39,841 nucleotides of DNA from Cladosporium sp. IMV 00045 (lineage: Eukaryota; Ascomycota; Dothideomycetes; Cladosporiales; Cladosporiaceae), in contig MSJI02000073.1 of the NCBI GenBank assembly GCA_001931905.2, positions 1-39,841 on the forward strand, read 5' to 3'. Below are positions 10,991 through 21,728 of this stretch, piece by piece (within the stretch, counting starts at the first letter, position 1; each line of letters opens with the position of its first letter). Position numbers and translations under genes: made by a program. The notes under the pieces are model-generated. The model was not told where the DNA came from. It worked only from the letters and a program-made list of their open reading frames with translations, and made no database searches.

Positions 10991-11782
10991 AGAAGAAGAC
11001 GGGCCTATAAGAAGACTAGACGCAGGACCGATAACCCGTGCAGTTCTTCTGGTTGATGACTCCCCCAACTCTCGCAGTTCCAAGGCGCGATGATGAGAAG
11101 GAGGTTTTGAAAAGTACATGCATGCATCGATGGGTTCTTTGGCTGGTCCAGCCACTGTGACATGACGAACAACGAGATATCCGCAGCCCAATATGAAGCC
11201 CAGTCGAGCAGTTGGGGGAGACAAGCCAGCCCAGCAACCCTGTCACAGAGCCAAAGAACACCAGTGTCTGGCCAGTTTTTGAGAAGATGAGTCCTTTGCG
11301 GAAAACTGGAAGAGAACGGCAAACGCACAGCTTCCACAATCCCCGGTGCCATCCGTGCCTTTGGCGAATTTGAATGTTAGGTCGAGAGAAGAAATGAAAT
11401 AAGAAGGAAGGTAGAAATCTTTCTTTTCGGTCGTTTGACTCGGGCCGTATGGTACGTAAGGTATTTCGCTCTTTCGAACGCAGATAATCCTCACTTCTTG
11501 CCTTCTTTCTGTCTCTCAGTGTTGATGTCGATGTTGATGTTGATGTCCAATAACCCTACTCCCCATAGAAAAAGAAAAGTAAAAGTAAAGTAAAAGTAAA
11601 AACCCGCGCTTCGCATAACAAAAAAAGAAAGAAAAGAAAGGGTTCAGCACCAGCTACTGCCTGCGCGCATCTCTCTCGGGGGGTATACATCTCTCGCGTT
11701 CTAAGCTACTGCTTGCTTGCTTGCTTTCTTGCCTGCTTTCTGGAAAGTGTTCTTTCTGTTTGATCGTTTTCTTTCAGTGTCA

Positions 11783-14033
11783 TCAATCATTCATGAGTTC
11801 GCTCTCGTCGCCGAACGTCTCGTCGCCTTCGTCAACGTCGTCAAGCACCGTCGTGCCCAGCATGCCGGTGACTTGCTGGGCGTTGCCGTGACCCGGTCCT
11901 GGACCGGGGCCGTGGGCGGGTGGGGGAGGAGGGATGTTTGTCTGTTGGTAGTGGTGGGTTGCGTCGTTGCCGGCCCACAAGGCGCCGCCGGTGGAGGCTG
12001 GGGCGCTTTGGCTGAGGTGAGGTCCGGCTTGGTGGGAGTGGGTGCTGTTGTTGTTGTTGCTGGCCATTTGGGGTGTCCAGTGGTTGTTATTGTTGTTCTG
12101 GTTGTAGTGTTGGTTTGCCTGAAACATTGCGTACGACGGATTTGGACCTGGCGCGATAGGTGTCATGCCCGGGGGATGGGTGCCGGTGACGTTGACGTTC
12201 CACAAAGGCGTGTTACTGCCGGATTCGGAGTCGATGTTCTGGTCGTCGACGTCGTCCATGCCCATCTCGCTGCCGTTAGCGAGCGTCGCGGCGTTGGAGT
12301 CGGCGCCCGAGTGGTAGTTCTTAGCATCGTTGAGATGGTCGCGAAGGCGGGCGACGCCGTGACCGGAGAAAACGCAGAAGACGTCTCGTTGGTGGTCGTT
12401 AAATTCCGGAGGAGCGTCGCGGCAGAAACTCAGGAGGTCTTCGCGGAGGAAAGCTTGTACGCCGGTGAGGGAGAGGTGGGTGAGTTTCGGGCAGTTGTTG
12501 AGGAGGACGTGGATGCCCTGGGATGTGTTAGTGGATGTTGTGTATGCTTTGTAGGACTTCAAGACTTACCTCGAGTGTGAGGTTCGTGCAGTAGCTGAGA
12601 TGAACACGCTCTAACACACTGACTCCGTTCACTCTCTTGTTGTTCTTGACTTCTCCGATTGCAAGGCTGAAGATACTTTGGTTAGAGATACCAGCACACT
12701 TGACCAGACCGATTCTCTTGAGTTTTGGTAGGTTCGCAAGCTTCATGACACTGTTGTCGGTCAAGTTGCTACAACACGCAAGATCAATGTAGCGAATGCG
12801 GTTGCAAGCCTTGGCTAGCGCTTCAACACTGGTGTCAGTGATGCGAGCGCAGTGGCCGAGATGAATGTAATGCAGGTTCTTTCCGAGCTTGGTGATGGCA
12901 AACACAGCCCTGTCGGTGATCTGTCGGCACTTTGCGAGGATGAGGTTCCGGAGTCGAGGGCAGGTTTGGATGATCCTCTCCACGCCCTTGTCGCCAAGCT
13001 CGCCGCAGTCTGTCAGGTCAAGTATACGTAGCGCATCGAAAGAGATCGGCATGTCCGGGTCATTGGGGAGGTCAAGGAACGCCGAGTCGTCCAGGCGCGA
13101 GCAGTGTGCAAGTCTCATCTCACGCAGCTGCGGACATGAAGTGAGCAGAGCTGTCACAGCTGGACTCTCCAGATTCTGCAGGCCGTAGAGATCGATTTCC
13201 AGAAGATGCGAGCTATGTGCCGCGACGGTCATGATAGCCGAGTCGGTCAGCTGCGTGCAGTTGTTGAATTTGAGCCTCTTCAAGTGCCTGCAGCTCTTAG
13301 CAATCGCCATGATTGCAGAATCCTCCAGTTTGCGACAACCCGTCACGTTCAGTCCCTGCAGCCGCAGACAGTTGTCGGCTACCACCATCATTGTTTGATT
13401 AGTCACCTGGTCCAAGCCCGTGATGTCCAGCGCCAGTAAACTCCGGTTGCCTGAAATCAGTGGAAGAAGGCTGACGTCCGTGAGCTTCGTGCAGTTGGTG
13501 AGAGTCAAACGCTCGATGCGCTTGCAGTCGGCCAGACCGAACAGGGTCCCGTCGCTGACCGTGTTCGCAAGCGTGGACATGTTGAGGCGCTTGACGAGAT
13601 CCTGGTATGCGAAGAACTTGTTCGCCTTGCGTATGGATTGTACGACGCTGTGTATGCTCTCCCACTTGCCCATGGCCGGTCTGTGCCAAAGCAAGCCCAC
13701 GCTATTCCTGGCCCATTCTTTCGACACCAGCATGCAAGACTGCAGGTCCTTGGGCGCGCTCAGACGCGAGAAGATGTGGATGAGAAGCTCGGCGGGTAGG
13801 CGATGCACGGGCGACACGCGACAGATTTCCTCGTACTGCCGCCTTAGCGAGTCGTCTTGTGAGAGTTCCGGGGTGGCATCGATGCCGAGTGAGGATTGCG
13901 AGTCGTTCGGCTGCAGCATGAAAGAATCGTTGTCGTCGTCCGCGCCGCGCTCGGGGGAGGTTGAGGATGATGAGTTGGAAGACATGCTAGCCCTTCTCTG
14001 CAGGCGGCGCGGCCGTGCCATGAGAGGCGCCAT
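11783..14033 (-). CDS. GRR1-like F-box / leucine-rich repeat protein (SCF substrate receptor)
   Basis: Substrate receptor of an SCF ubiquitin ligase; the yeast Grr1 family controls G1 cyclin turnover and glucose signalling. Two exons, 14033-12570 and 12517-11783, joined in phase across a 52-nt intron (gtaagt...cccag), giving 732 aa. Seen: a Ser-rich N-terminus; the F-box at about residues 76-121 (RLPAELLIHIFSRLS, then LVSKEWARNSVGLLWHRP), which should bind Skp1; and about 12 cysteine-containing LRRs from residue 155 to 515 (repeated pattern LTNCTKLTD, LNVTGCRKLED, LILAKCRQITD). The post-LRR part GIHVLLNNCPKLTHLSLTG is family-typical. The tail is Asn/His/Pro-rich and disordered. The ATG at 14031-14033 is the best start; an extra upstream exon cannot be excluded. 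Confidence 0.92.
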
Positions 14034-14986
14034 TATCGTTGTAGTATCGTGGAGCTATCCTCGCGAGCAAATATCGGCGCGAGTAGTAAGGTGTGGTGGC
14101 TGAGTGTGCGGCGTTGGGCTGTCCTGTTGGCGGACGCACCTTGCCGTTGCTGTTGGACGATGTGCTCGGAGGAGTGAATGTAGGCACGCAGGAAGAGGTA
14201 GGTGAAGATTGAAGGTGTTGACGGCGTGCCTGGCGAGGGAGCGCGGTGGTACTAAAAGAGGCCGACCGTCGCTGTTGGTTGCCTCGTGGTTCGGGTGGGG
14301 CTGGGTCAGCGTTCCTGGGCGGCGAGAGAGTGGTGGATGTATTCGAGCGAAGAGTATGCTAAGGCGAGATTGGACGATAGCGGAGGTAATGTGTGTATGT
14401 AGGCAGTCGAGTGGTTGGGGTAGTGAGAGGTGTTGAGGTGTAGTCAGGTTGTAGTCAGGCGTTGTGTGGTGGTGGAGCAGTGAGAGCAGTAGTGATGTTG
14501 GCGTAGGGTTGCTTGGTGCTTGTACCCTTGAGCCCTTGAGTAGCTACAGTAAGCCGTTGCTGTGAGAGCCCGACGAGGGAAGAGCCACTCGAGCCACTCG
14601 AGCCACTGAGAGCGTGAGACTGCCCTCCAGCCCTGTGTGACGCCAGGCCAAACTCAGAGAGAGACGCCTCCAAGCCTCAGGCCGCTGATTCGTCGTCCCT
14701 TCACTTCAAGACATGTCGGCGTCCACAGCCTCCGACCACCCGTCTGCCCGATTGTATTGTGTTGTATTTATTTATATCCGCAACAGCCACCGTCTCAGTG
14801 ATCTGACAATCTTTGGGAGGGACTTTCATCGCAGTGCACACTCAGTACAAACACTTGTACGCAAGAAGGAAGAAGGAAGATACTGCTGTACTGCATCAGA
14901 TATATATCTGCCTTTTATGTCATTCACTCAGGTAGTCTCTTATCCCATGATCAATCGTCCCATTACCAAAACATGTCATCAACACC
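14034..14986. other. GRR1-like 5' region and GH5 3' end
   Basis: About 950 bases between two minus-strand genes. The part next to 14034 should be the promoter and a probably long 5' leader of the F-box gene. The part near 14987 is the terminator side of the GH5 gene (AT-rich, tatatatctgcc near 14900). Several short open frames exist but none shows a domain. Confidence 0.5.
14582..14608. repeat. Tandem 9-mer GAGCCACTC, three copies
   Basis: Three head-to-tail copies of GAGCCACTC (the last ends in G) in the region upstream of the F-box gene. Small, with no known function. Confidence 0.85.
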
Positions 14987-16576
14987 TCAAATGCCCGCCA
15001 ACTGATAAAAGTCCCGAACACCCTGCCTCAAACCCTGCTCATACTCCCAAACAAACCCACCGCCCTGCCCACTCTCCCTAACCCTCTTCAAGACCCACAA
15101 CTCGAGCATGCCAATCTTGTCTCCTCCCTCAAACCCCCTCTGCGAGCGCATGCCGAAGAAATGCTGAGCATCATTGAACCCAACATCCCACCCCGCCTCG
15201 AACCGCCAATGCTCATAATGACCTGGGTGATTAGTATCCCACCACTGACAGTGCTGACCATACGTCTCCCCCCGTTTGTGCAATTGCTGGCTCTTCGCGT
15301 TCTGGATGCGCTGCTGGATGTCGTCTTTGTGCAGCGTGAGAGAGTGCGGCGGAGTGATGGCGTGCGCGTTGCTCATCTGCTTGAACCCCCATTCCCCGCC
15401 GTCCATCCAGTCCATGCGGTAGGTCCAGAAGAAACTGCCTCCCGCGCGACTCTGGTAGCGTTGCGACTGCGCGTTGCCGAAGCCTCGCACCAAATCGTCT
15501 TTGGACGTGTCGCCGCCTTTCGCCCAGGAGTCCTCCGTCAGCACGCAAGAGTACTCGCCCACAATGGCCTGCACCGCGCCGCGGTCGACAACGCCGCCGT
15601 CTTTGCCATCGAGTTCGCCGAGCTTGCCGCGCGCTTCGTCTGTGATTTGCTGAGGGGTTTTCTGCTTGTCTTCGTCCGTGAAAGCCCAGTAGAGATGCGT
15701 ATCAATAACGACCGGATTGAGAACCTGATAGCGCAGACTATTCGGGCTCAAACTCCAATCAATGCACCTGCCAAAATTCCACCCATCAGACACGTAAATA
15801 GGCATCGAAGGATCGATCCTTGAGACTTCCCCGATCACCTGATCGTACCACTCGTACATGTGCGGAGCGTCGTGCTCGGCCTCATTCACAATCTGCACGC
15901 CCAGCACGCCCGCCATGGACCGCGCCTGCTGCACAATAAAGCACACAGCCTTAGTCCCCAAGTCGCGATTGCCGCGCGAGTCCCAGAACTCCGTCTTGCC
16001 ACTGTTCGTGCCGGAGTGCTCCTGCGGGTTGGCCCCGCCGGGCAAGCCGTGGACGTCAATCAGCACTGCGATGCCGCGCACCGAGCACCTCGCAACGAGT
16101 GTCTGAATGTAACACCAGGCGTTCTGGTACACGCCGGCGAGCTTCTTGAACGCGGTGCCCTCGCAGAACTGCGGGCCCAGGTCCCAGTAGCCGATGGGCA
16201 GGCGCACGGAAGTGCATTTCGCCACGTCGCGCAGCCAGTCCAGGTCAGCGTCGCTCACGTACTCCTGCCACGCCTTCTCGAAGCGTTGCCGTGTCGCTTC
16301 GACGCCTTCGCGCGCCACCCAGGCTTCCGCTGCGGCTTTCTCGGAGGACCCTTCGCTGTTTTCCGGGAAGCGGCTGTTGGTCAGCCAGCGCTCGATGGCG
16401 AAGACGGACCCGATGTTCGTGCCGTGGTGGTAGCGGTAGCGGTCTACGTCGGCTGGCGTGGGGGGTTGGATGGTCGAGGGCCGGTCGGCTTGGGCGGTTA
16501 TGGGTTGCTGTTGGTGTTGGGATGGGATGGGCTCGTCTGAGAAGGCGGCTTTGGCTTTGTGGAAGAAGCTCTTCAT
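14987..16576 (-). CDS. Glycoside hydrolase family 5 protein (exo-beta-1,3-glucanase-like)
   Basis: Retaining beta-glycosidase fold related to fungal exo-1,3-beta-glucanases; probably acts on beta-glucan. Intronless, 529 aa. Seen: the family opening GTNIGSVFAIERWL; RLPIGYWDLGP; the active-site strand IDVHGLPGGANPQEHSG; the acid/base motif IVNEAEH; VIDTHLYWAF; the predicted nucleophile in VGEYSC; and SFFWTYRMDW. The N-terminus (MKSFFHKAKAAFSDEP) is polar, with no signal peptide, so the enzyme looks intracellular, unlike secreted exoglucanases. About 120 C-terminal residues beyond the barrel (from about LHKDDIQQRIQNAKSQQ) form an extra aromatic-rich region. GH5 assignment is firm; substrate is inferred from family. 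Confidence 0.85.
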   Translation of the reverse strand: MKSFFHKAKAAFSDEPIPSQHQQQPITAQADRPSTIQPPTPADVDRYRYHHGTNIGSVFAIERWLTNSRFPENSEGSSEKAAAEAWVAREGVEATRQRFEKAWQEYVSDADLDWLRDVAKCTSVRLPIGYWDLGPQFCEGTAFKKLAGVYQNAWCYIQTLVARCSVRGIAVLIDVHGLPGGANPQEHSGTNSGKTEFWDSRGNRDLGTKAVCFIVQQARSMAGVLGVQIVNEAEHDAPHMYEWYDQVIGEVSRIDPSMPIYVSDGWNFGRCIDWSLSPNSLRYQVLNPVVIDTHLYWAFTDEDKQKTPQQITDEARGKLGELDGKDGGVVDRGAVQAIVGEYSCVLTEDSWAKGGDTSKDDLVRGFGNAQSQRYQSRAGGSFFWTYRMDWMDGGEWGFKQMSNAHAITPPHSLTLHKDDIQQRIQNAKSQQLHKRGETYGQHCQWWDTNHPGHYEHWRFEAGWDVGFNDAQHFFGMRSQRGFEGGDKIGMLELWVLKRVRESGQGGGFVWEYEQGLRQGVRDFYQLAGI

Positions 16577-17296
16577 GATTGTGATGTCTTTACTTTTGGA
16601 ATTTTATAGGGTGTGGTGGTGATAATATTAGGAACGGGGAAATTTTGATGGTTCTCAGTGGGTTATATTATACATGTATATAGTAGGTATATAAGGTAGG
16701 GTTGTGATCAAGATGCAGAACAAGCAACAGGGAAGTGGAGACAGCTGAGGTGGCGGATCTGGCAACCACCACCCACCTCAGCCTAGGTGTGGATCACCCC
16801 AGCACGCGGCCCAACGCCTCTTATTTCTCTCCAGACATCCAAATCTTGACTTTCACCTCTCTTTATGCGGACTGATGAGTCTCATGTCACTCTTGGTGTC
16901 GTATGATCCCCTATACGCGAGGAATACCTTTGGTACACATGTCGAAATCACAACCTGACTTGAATCAGCCACGGCTTGATGTGGCGTGTAATCTGCTGGG
17001 GCAACATGCATCACGATACCGACTACAGCTTTCCATGGGTACTAGTCAGATGCCGCGAGAGGAATCTGACTGATTGAGAGTATACTGTGTATATGTGGCG
17101 CTTCAAGTGTGCGAATGATCACCTATACATAGCCGATCTGTCTACCGGTGCCTGATTATCTCCTGCTTCTCAGCTTGAGTGCTGTGTTAATAGGTACGAG
17201 GACTTTCAGATGGGAGGAGACTGCAGCTGTTTTATGTGAGCGAAGGAAAAAGTCACAGCTCTGTTTCTTATACACGCCACAGAGCATCGGTCACTC
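16577..17296. promoter_or_regulatory. Intergenic region holding the GH5 promoter
   Basis: 720 bases upstream of the GH5 start and downstream of the Zn2Cys6 gene. A strongly AT-rich stretch at about 16665-16700 (tatattatacatgtatatagtaggtatataa) contains TATA-like words on both strands about 100 bases from the GH5 start. The remainder shows no gene. Confidence 0.55.
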
Positions 17297-18874
17297 TCAA
17301 AACTTGAACTCGCCTCTCTCCGCGACAGCCTCCAAGACAGAATCCCCAAGCGAGCTCGCCACGACCTTCAACTTCTCTTGAAGCCACCGCCTCTGCGGCT
17401 CTGGTACATTCTCAGTACTCACAGCAACCGCAAGCGGCCAAGCTACTAGACCAGCCAGTTTTGGAGATATCTCAAGAGCTCCTAAGCCATCATTGCCGGG
17501 TGAGGCAGGGGTTTCCATGAAGAACATGACATCGCTGCACAGCTCGCTTGATACCGTGTCCAAATTCTGTCGCATCCGGTTTTGTTTCCAAAGGAGGTGG
17601 GTGTGGTCGGTTTCTGTTTGCATGCGTGCGGCGATGAATTTGACGAAGATGCTGTTGATGATGAGGCGGAGGGCGCGTTGGCGGAGCCAGATCGAGGCGT
17701 GGCTTTGGGAGGAGTAGGAGTTGCTCAGGCCTTGAAGGGTCATATCGGTATTTACAGAGACAGAGTTTCCAGGAGGGGTATACAAGGTGGCCGTCCACTC
17801 GTCGGGAACGGATTCAGCCCACGTGACAAGATCGTCTTCCAGCTCCTTACCGGTGTGGGCGAGATATTCCAGGTCAGGTGTACTGGTCGGGAGACTGGAA
17901 GCTGCTTTGGGGAAGAATGCGAGTGCCCTTGATCGAAATGCGGCAGTTCTGACCATGAGCGAATCCATTTGTAAGACCACGCCAGACTCTCCGTACTTTG
18001 CCCCATCTTGAAGCCATTCAGGCACAGGGTGTCCTCTAAGAATGGAGGCGCGGATCTGGTTATGTCAATCAACGTGAATAGACACATTTCAGCTCAGACA
18101 TCCGGTACTCACAATTTGTCTTCTCACTACCTTGTCCAACTCCAAATCTGATCCATAGCTCCGCTCACGCCGCACCTTCAAAAGGCCCATGGCACCTTCA
18201 TAATGACAGAACACGTTCGTGAAACGAGACCCAACCGCATCCGTCTGATGCCCATTAGATTCCGAGGTGACCACGTTGAATCTGATATTCTCAAAGTAAC
18301 CCATCAGCATAGTAGTGAGCAACAAACCGTCCATATTCTCGTTTGCCTGCCCAGACACGGCCTGCTGCGTCCGAACAAGGCATTGGGCATATGATCGGTC
18401 AGCTTCCTTGAGTGCTATTGGAACACCGCGAGCTTTTCCGAAGACTGCGCGCGAGAGCGTCGATACTGCCAGATGGAGACACGATCCTGGCTCTGCTCTC
18501 GTCCAGTGGCTGATCACGTGGGAATTCCACTCGTGAGCCGCCTCGAGCAGCTCGTCGGCGTCTGGGATGTAGGTTTGCGCCCAGTAATGGAAGGCATGGT
18601 CATCTAGTGATATCGACAGTGACGATGGAAGAGACGACTTCGCCGTGCGTATCACCTCCAATGCATCCTCGGGAGCGTCCCTCGATCCTCTTGGCCTCCT
18701 CGGCCGGCCTTGGGCGTAGGCATTTTCAGAAATAAAGTGCAAGCCCGCCTGCTCGTTGGGATTCCATTGGCAGATCCGACCGGCCTTATCGCATCTCCCG
18801 CACACCGGATGCTGTATGTCGCATTTTATACGGCGTCGCACACACGTCCGACAACCTCGGGCCCGGAAGACCAT
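17297..18874 (-). CDS. Zn2Cys6 (Gal4-type) fungal transcription factor
   Basis: Nuclear DNA-binding regulator. Two exons, 18874-18113 and 18055-17297, joined in phase across a 57-nt intron (gtgagt...ccag), giving 506 aa. The zinc cluster is at the extreme N-terminus: Cys8, 11, 18, 25, 28 and 35, spacing C-x2-C-x6-C-x6-C-x2-C-x6-C, with the basic stretch RRRIK. A dimerisation coiled coil is not obvious. A basic linker (RPRRPRGSRD, about residues 57-66) precedes a helical fungal transcription-factor domain (FHYWAQTYIPDADELLEAA; MGYFENIRFN), closest in style to the Fungal_trans_2 type. It is divergent from the RraA-like aldolase gene with 327 bases between the starts, which makes that enzyme a candidate target; the target is otherwise unknown. 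Confidence 0.88.
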
Positions 18875-19201
18875 GTCGTTACTGCTCCTGGTCTTGACAT
18901 ATGCTACCGAGCTTGGCGACCGGCTTGCATGGTTGATCAGCCCTACTACTGTAGCGATATCGGCGCGCGCGACTGTTTGTTCTGTGCGTGACTACTGTTG
19001 TCGTGGTTGTTTGAGTGAGAGAAGGCCGGAGGCATCCTGCTCATCAGTCGGGTGGGCGGAGTGCTCCACCTTTGTGTTCGCTGCCCCACCATCACCGGCT
19101 GTCTTCTTGTGAAACTACCTACATACAACAACACAATTCTAATAAGATCTCTTGGAGTCTTTGTGACAGGGCCTCATCAGTTGCAAGCAAGAATTCCCAA
19201 G
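18875..19201. promoter_or_regulatory. Bidirectional promoter, Zn2Cys6 regulator / RraA-like aldolase
   Basis: A 327-base region between two divergent start codons. It contains an everted pair of CGG triplets, CCG-N11-CGG at 18907-18923, a geometry used by some Zn2Cys6 dimers. Such pairs also occur by chance, so this is only a candidate operator. Confidence 0.45.
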
Positions 19202-20004
19202 ATGTCATCAACAAAAGCCCTCAACGCTCTCAAGCGTTTCTCCTCCTGCGACGTAAGACCAAAACAGCCCACCAGCCCCCCATCCTCACTAACAACCTCA
19301 CAAACCAGATCGGCGACGCCCTCGTCAAACTAAAAGTCCCCTACGGCGGCTACCTGCACGGCCTCAAAATGTTCTCTCCCCTCCAACAAGCCGGAGACAC
19401 CAAAATCTTCGGGCCAGCTTATACAGTCCAAATGGTCGACGCGGCCAACACGAGCGCCCCCAAACCCGCCAAGCATTTCGCCGATGGCATCGAGAAGGAC
19501 TGCGTGGTTTTCGTCTCGCAGCCGAAAGGCTTCTATTCCGCTTGTTGGGGTGGCTTGATGAGCACGCGGGCGAAGTATGTTGGTGCCCAGGGTGTGGTGG
19601 TGGACGGGTGTTTTAGAGATATTAATGAGCATCGCGGGATGGGGTTTCCTGTAAGTTCTCGGACTGAGCGAATCTTACTGGAAGTGTCCAAGGAAGCTGA
19701 TGTTGGTGACTTCGTTTAGGTGTTCGCAAAGGCATCATCATCACTGGGTTCCAATACCTTCACAAGAGCTTCTGCGTTGAACGTTCCGATTGAATTCACA
19801 TCGCCGGAGCAAATCCGTCCGCTCACCATTCACCCTGGTGACTATATCGTGGGGGATGCGGATGGCGTTGTTGTCGTTCCTCCGAGCAAAGCGGAAGAAT
19901 GTCTTGAGATCTGTGAAGAGCGGTCCAAGATCGACGAGCTGACCATGGAAGCACTGAACAACGGCGAGGAAATGGGGCCGACGCTTGCAAGGTTGAGGAA
20001 GTAG
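19202..20004 (+). CDS. RraA-like / 4-hydroxy-4-methyl-2-oxoglutarate aldolase family protein
   Basis: Member of the RraA fold, whose catalytic members are class II HMG/CHA aldolases and oxaloacetate decarboxylases acting on pyruvate-derived 2-oxo acids. Three exons: 19202-19252, 19309-19650, 19720-20004, all junctions in phase, giving 225 aa, the usual length. Seen: IGDALVKL near the start, GPAYTVQ, the conserved GGLMSTRAKYVGAQGVVVDGC and the active-site motif DGCFRDINEHR, where the Arg-Asp pair would bind substrate and metal. HPGDYIVGDADGVVVVP follows, then a C-terminal helix. No targeting signal is clear. It is divergent from a Zn2Cys6 regulator and convergent with a glycosyltransferase-like gene. 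The real substrate is unknown; RraA-like proteins without aldolase activity also exist. Confidence 0.87.
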
Positions 20005-20114
20005 ATGAAAGTGATGATGTACATGGCGAACCTGAAATATTTTGTTTCTAGTTGAAAAGAAATCAACTTCCTAATAAGTCAATCCATGAATAATCCGATT
20101 CAGATAGAAACCCC

Positions 20115-21728
20115 TCATCTCCTATTCAGTTTCTTAGCTTCGTCCATGCGATCTTGCCATGTCTTGATCTGGTCCCCCTGCCTATTGCCGTCCCAGTACA
20201 AGTAATAAATCGGATTCTTGTAAGCCCCAAGGTTATCTGCGAAAACATCATTGGCGACCTCATCGCCACCACAGAGCTCATCCCACTGCTTCCATTGTCC
20301 TGGCAAGCCGCTAGTCTCATGTAGTCTAGCACCGCCAAAACCATCATTGGGACCCCAGTATTCGCGGACCTGGCCTTCGTCGTCTTTCACCACGGTAAAG
20401 GGGATGCGCATGGACTTGGCGTGCGCGGAGGTCAAAGTGCGGAGGTAGGGGAAGTGCCAATTCCGCTGCCACAGCTTGCTCGCGTCAGCGGTCGCGCCGT
20501 GGTGGATTGTCACTGGGCGGACACCGGAGTATCGGTTCGTGATGAGGTCGACCTCGGACCAGGACTTCGAGGGGAGCTGTACTTCCCCGCTGTAGTCTGG
20601 TGTCCAGAATGGTGGCGTCGACTCGCTGATGTCTTCGGGCACGGTGAAGTCGGCGAAGTTGCCACTGTCTTTCGCATAATTGATAGGAATGAGGCCGTCC
20701 TCGAAGTCAGCCGCTGTGGTAGACAGTTCGCCCCAGTAGTCCAGCCCAATGCCGAACTGGCAAGCGTCGCAGGGGAGCTTTGTGGTCGGCTCGTGGACCC
20801 TGTCATTGCGAGGGTCGTCAGGGTCAGTGGCGTTTGCAGCTTCGGGATTCTCAAAGAGCACCTTCTCTCGATGGTATTCCTGATCTCCAAAGATCTCCGC
20901 AAACACTTCTTGATCGCTGAAATACTTGCGTTGCTCGCTCTTCCACTTGGCGTGCTCGAAAAGCGCCTTCAACGCGCCAACACTTCCCATGATGGAGCCG
21001 CTGTTGAGGTACCTTGGACTGGCGATGCCGTCGCCATATGAACCTTCGGGTAAGGCCGCGGGAGGAACCATGGAGCATGGGAAGGCATTCTCACCAGCCT
21101 CGCATTTCTTTTGCGCCGAGAAGATGATGGTCTGGTCGTATTTCAGGCCATAGCGTGGCCATGTGCGCTGCTCAAGGCGGTGCCTGAGGTCGTTGTAACG
21201 CTGGATCAAAACTTCGGGGCGCAATTGGAACCAAGTGTCAAGTCCGTCGGGGATGTAGACCAGTTCGTGGTGATGGGAGCCGTCAAGCTTTTGTAGAAAG
21301 TCGTTGACGCCCTCAATTTTCGCCAGATGGAACCCGCCATCTAGCTTCTCGGAGTCCTCGAATTTCTTGTCCCAGTTGACAATTCGAGGAGTCGGGTAGT
21401 TCAGCGCACCAGCGGAGAACAGTGTTCTGCAGAAGCCAGCAGATGAGCCTGGTATTACCAGGTGGAAGAAGTTCGACTTGATTTGGCTGTCATCGTCCTC
21501 GGAGGCTGAATTGTGATATCCCACGAATCCAGAGCGGTACGCAAGGAAAAGGAAGAGCCACAGTAGTGAAAGTGAAGCGACGACTTTGATTATGGATCGT
21601 CGCCGTGAAGGTTGTGGCTGCGGTTGCTGCCCTTCCAATGTGCCATCCTGATTTATCGGAGCATATTTCGACTCGCCTGGGCCCAACCCGAGGCCTTCTC
21701 GTACCTTTTCAGTCCACGAAGTCGACAT
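20115..21728 (-). CDS. Type II membrane protein with PLOD-like glycosyltransferase signature (copy A)
   Basis: Predicted Golgi/ER glycosyltransferase of 537 aa, intronless. The first true ATG in frame encodes MSTSWTEKVREG; an upstream in-frame stretch begins only with GTG. Seen: a cytosolic tail, one membrane anchor at about 46-66 (SLLWLFLFLA after SRRRS), then a lumenal domain. It carries RIVNWD (115-120), HLAKIEG (134-140), a DxD-like acidic motif in LVYIPDGLDTWFQL (Asp161 and Asp164) and LNSGSIMG (241-248). The last two match, in position and kind, the TDSYDV and LNSGGFIG elements of the collagen-lysine glucosyl/galactosyltransferase domain (GT-A fold). Shared features with the divergent gene at 22871-24396 show the two are paralogues. 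Donor and acceptor are unknown. Confidence 0.75.
   Translation of the reverse strand: MSTSWTEKVREGLGLGPGESKYAPINQDGTLEGQQPQPQPSRRRSIIKVVASLSLLWLFLFLAYRSGFVGYHNSASEDDDSQIKSNFFHLVIPGSSAGFCRTLFSAGALNYPTPRIVNWDKKFEDSEKLDGGFHLAKIEGVNDFLQKLDGSHHHELVYIPDGLDTWFQLRPEVLIQRYNDLRHRLEQRTWPRYGLKYDQTIIFSAQKKCEAGENAFPCSMVPPAALPEGSYGDGIASPRYLNSGSIMGSVGALKALFEHAKWKSEQRKYFSDQEVFAEIFGDQEYHREKVLFENPEAANATDPDDPRNDRVHEPTTKLPCDACQFGIGLDYWGELSTTAADFEDGLIPINYAKDSGNFADFTVPEDISESTPPFWTPDYSGEVQLPSKSWSEVDLITNRYSGVRPVTIHHGATADASKLWQRNWHFPYLRTLTSAHAKSMRIPFTVVKDDEGQVREYWGPNDGFGGARLHETSGLPGQWKQWDELCGGDEVANDVFADNLGAYKNPIYYLYWDGNRQGDQIKTWQDRMDEAKKLNRR

Larger units (their letters stand above)
10584..11782. other. Convergent intergenic region with low-complexity tracts and an assembly gap
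   Basis: 1.2 kb between the ends of two convergent genes. It contains T/C-rich sequence after the upstream stop, an ATC/CAT microsatellite, a long A-rich run with an N gap, imperfect GATGTT triplets (11518-11547), AAAGT repeats (about 11570-11600) and GCTT tetramers (about 11709-11735). No gene is supported. Confidence 0.7.

Noticed and set aside
11717..12580. 287-codon plus-strand frame opposite the GRR1-like gene
   Set aside because: Val-rich shadow; the minus strand reads a recognised LRR protein through the same DNA.
15161..16540. Two plus-strand frames (220 and 226 codons) opposite GH5
   Set aside because: No domain; the opposite strand shows complete GH5 motifs.
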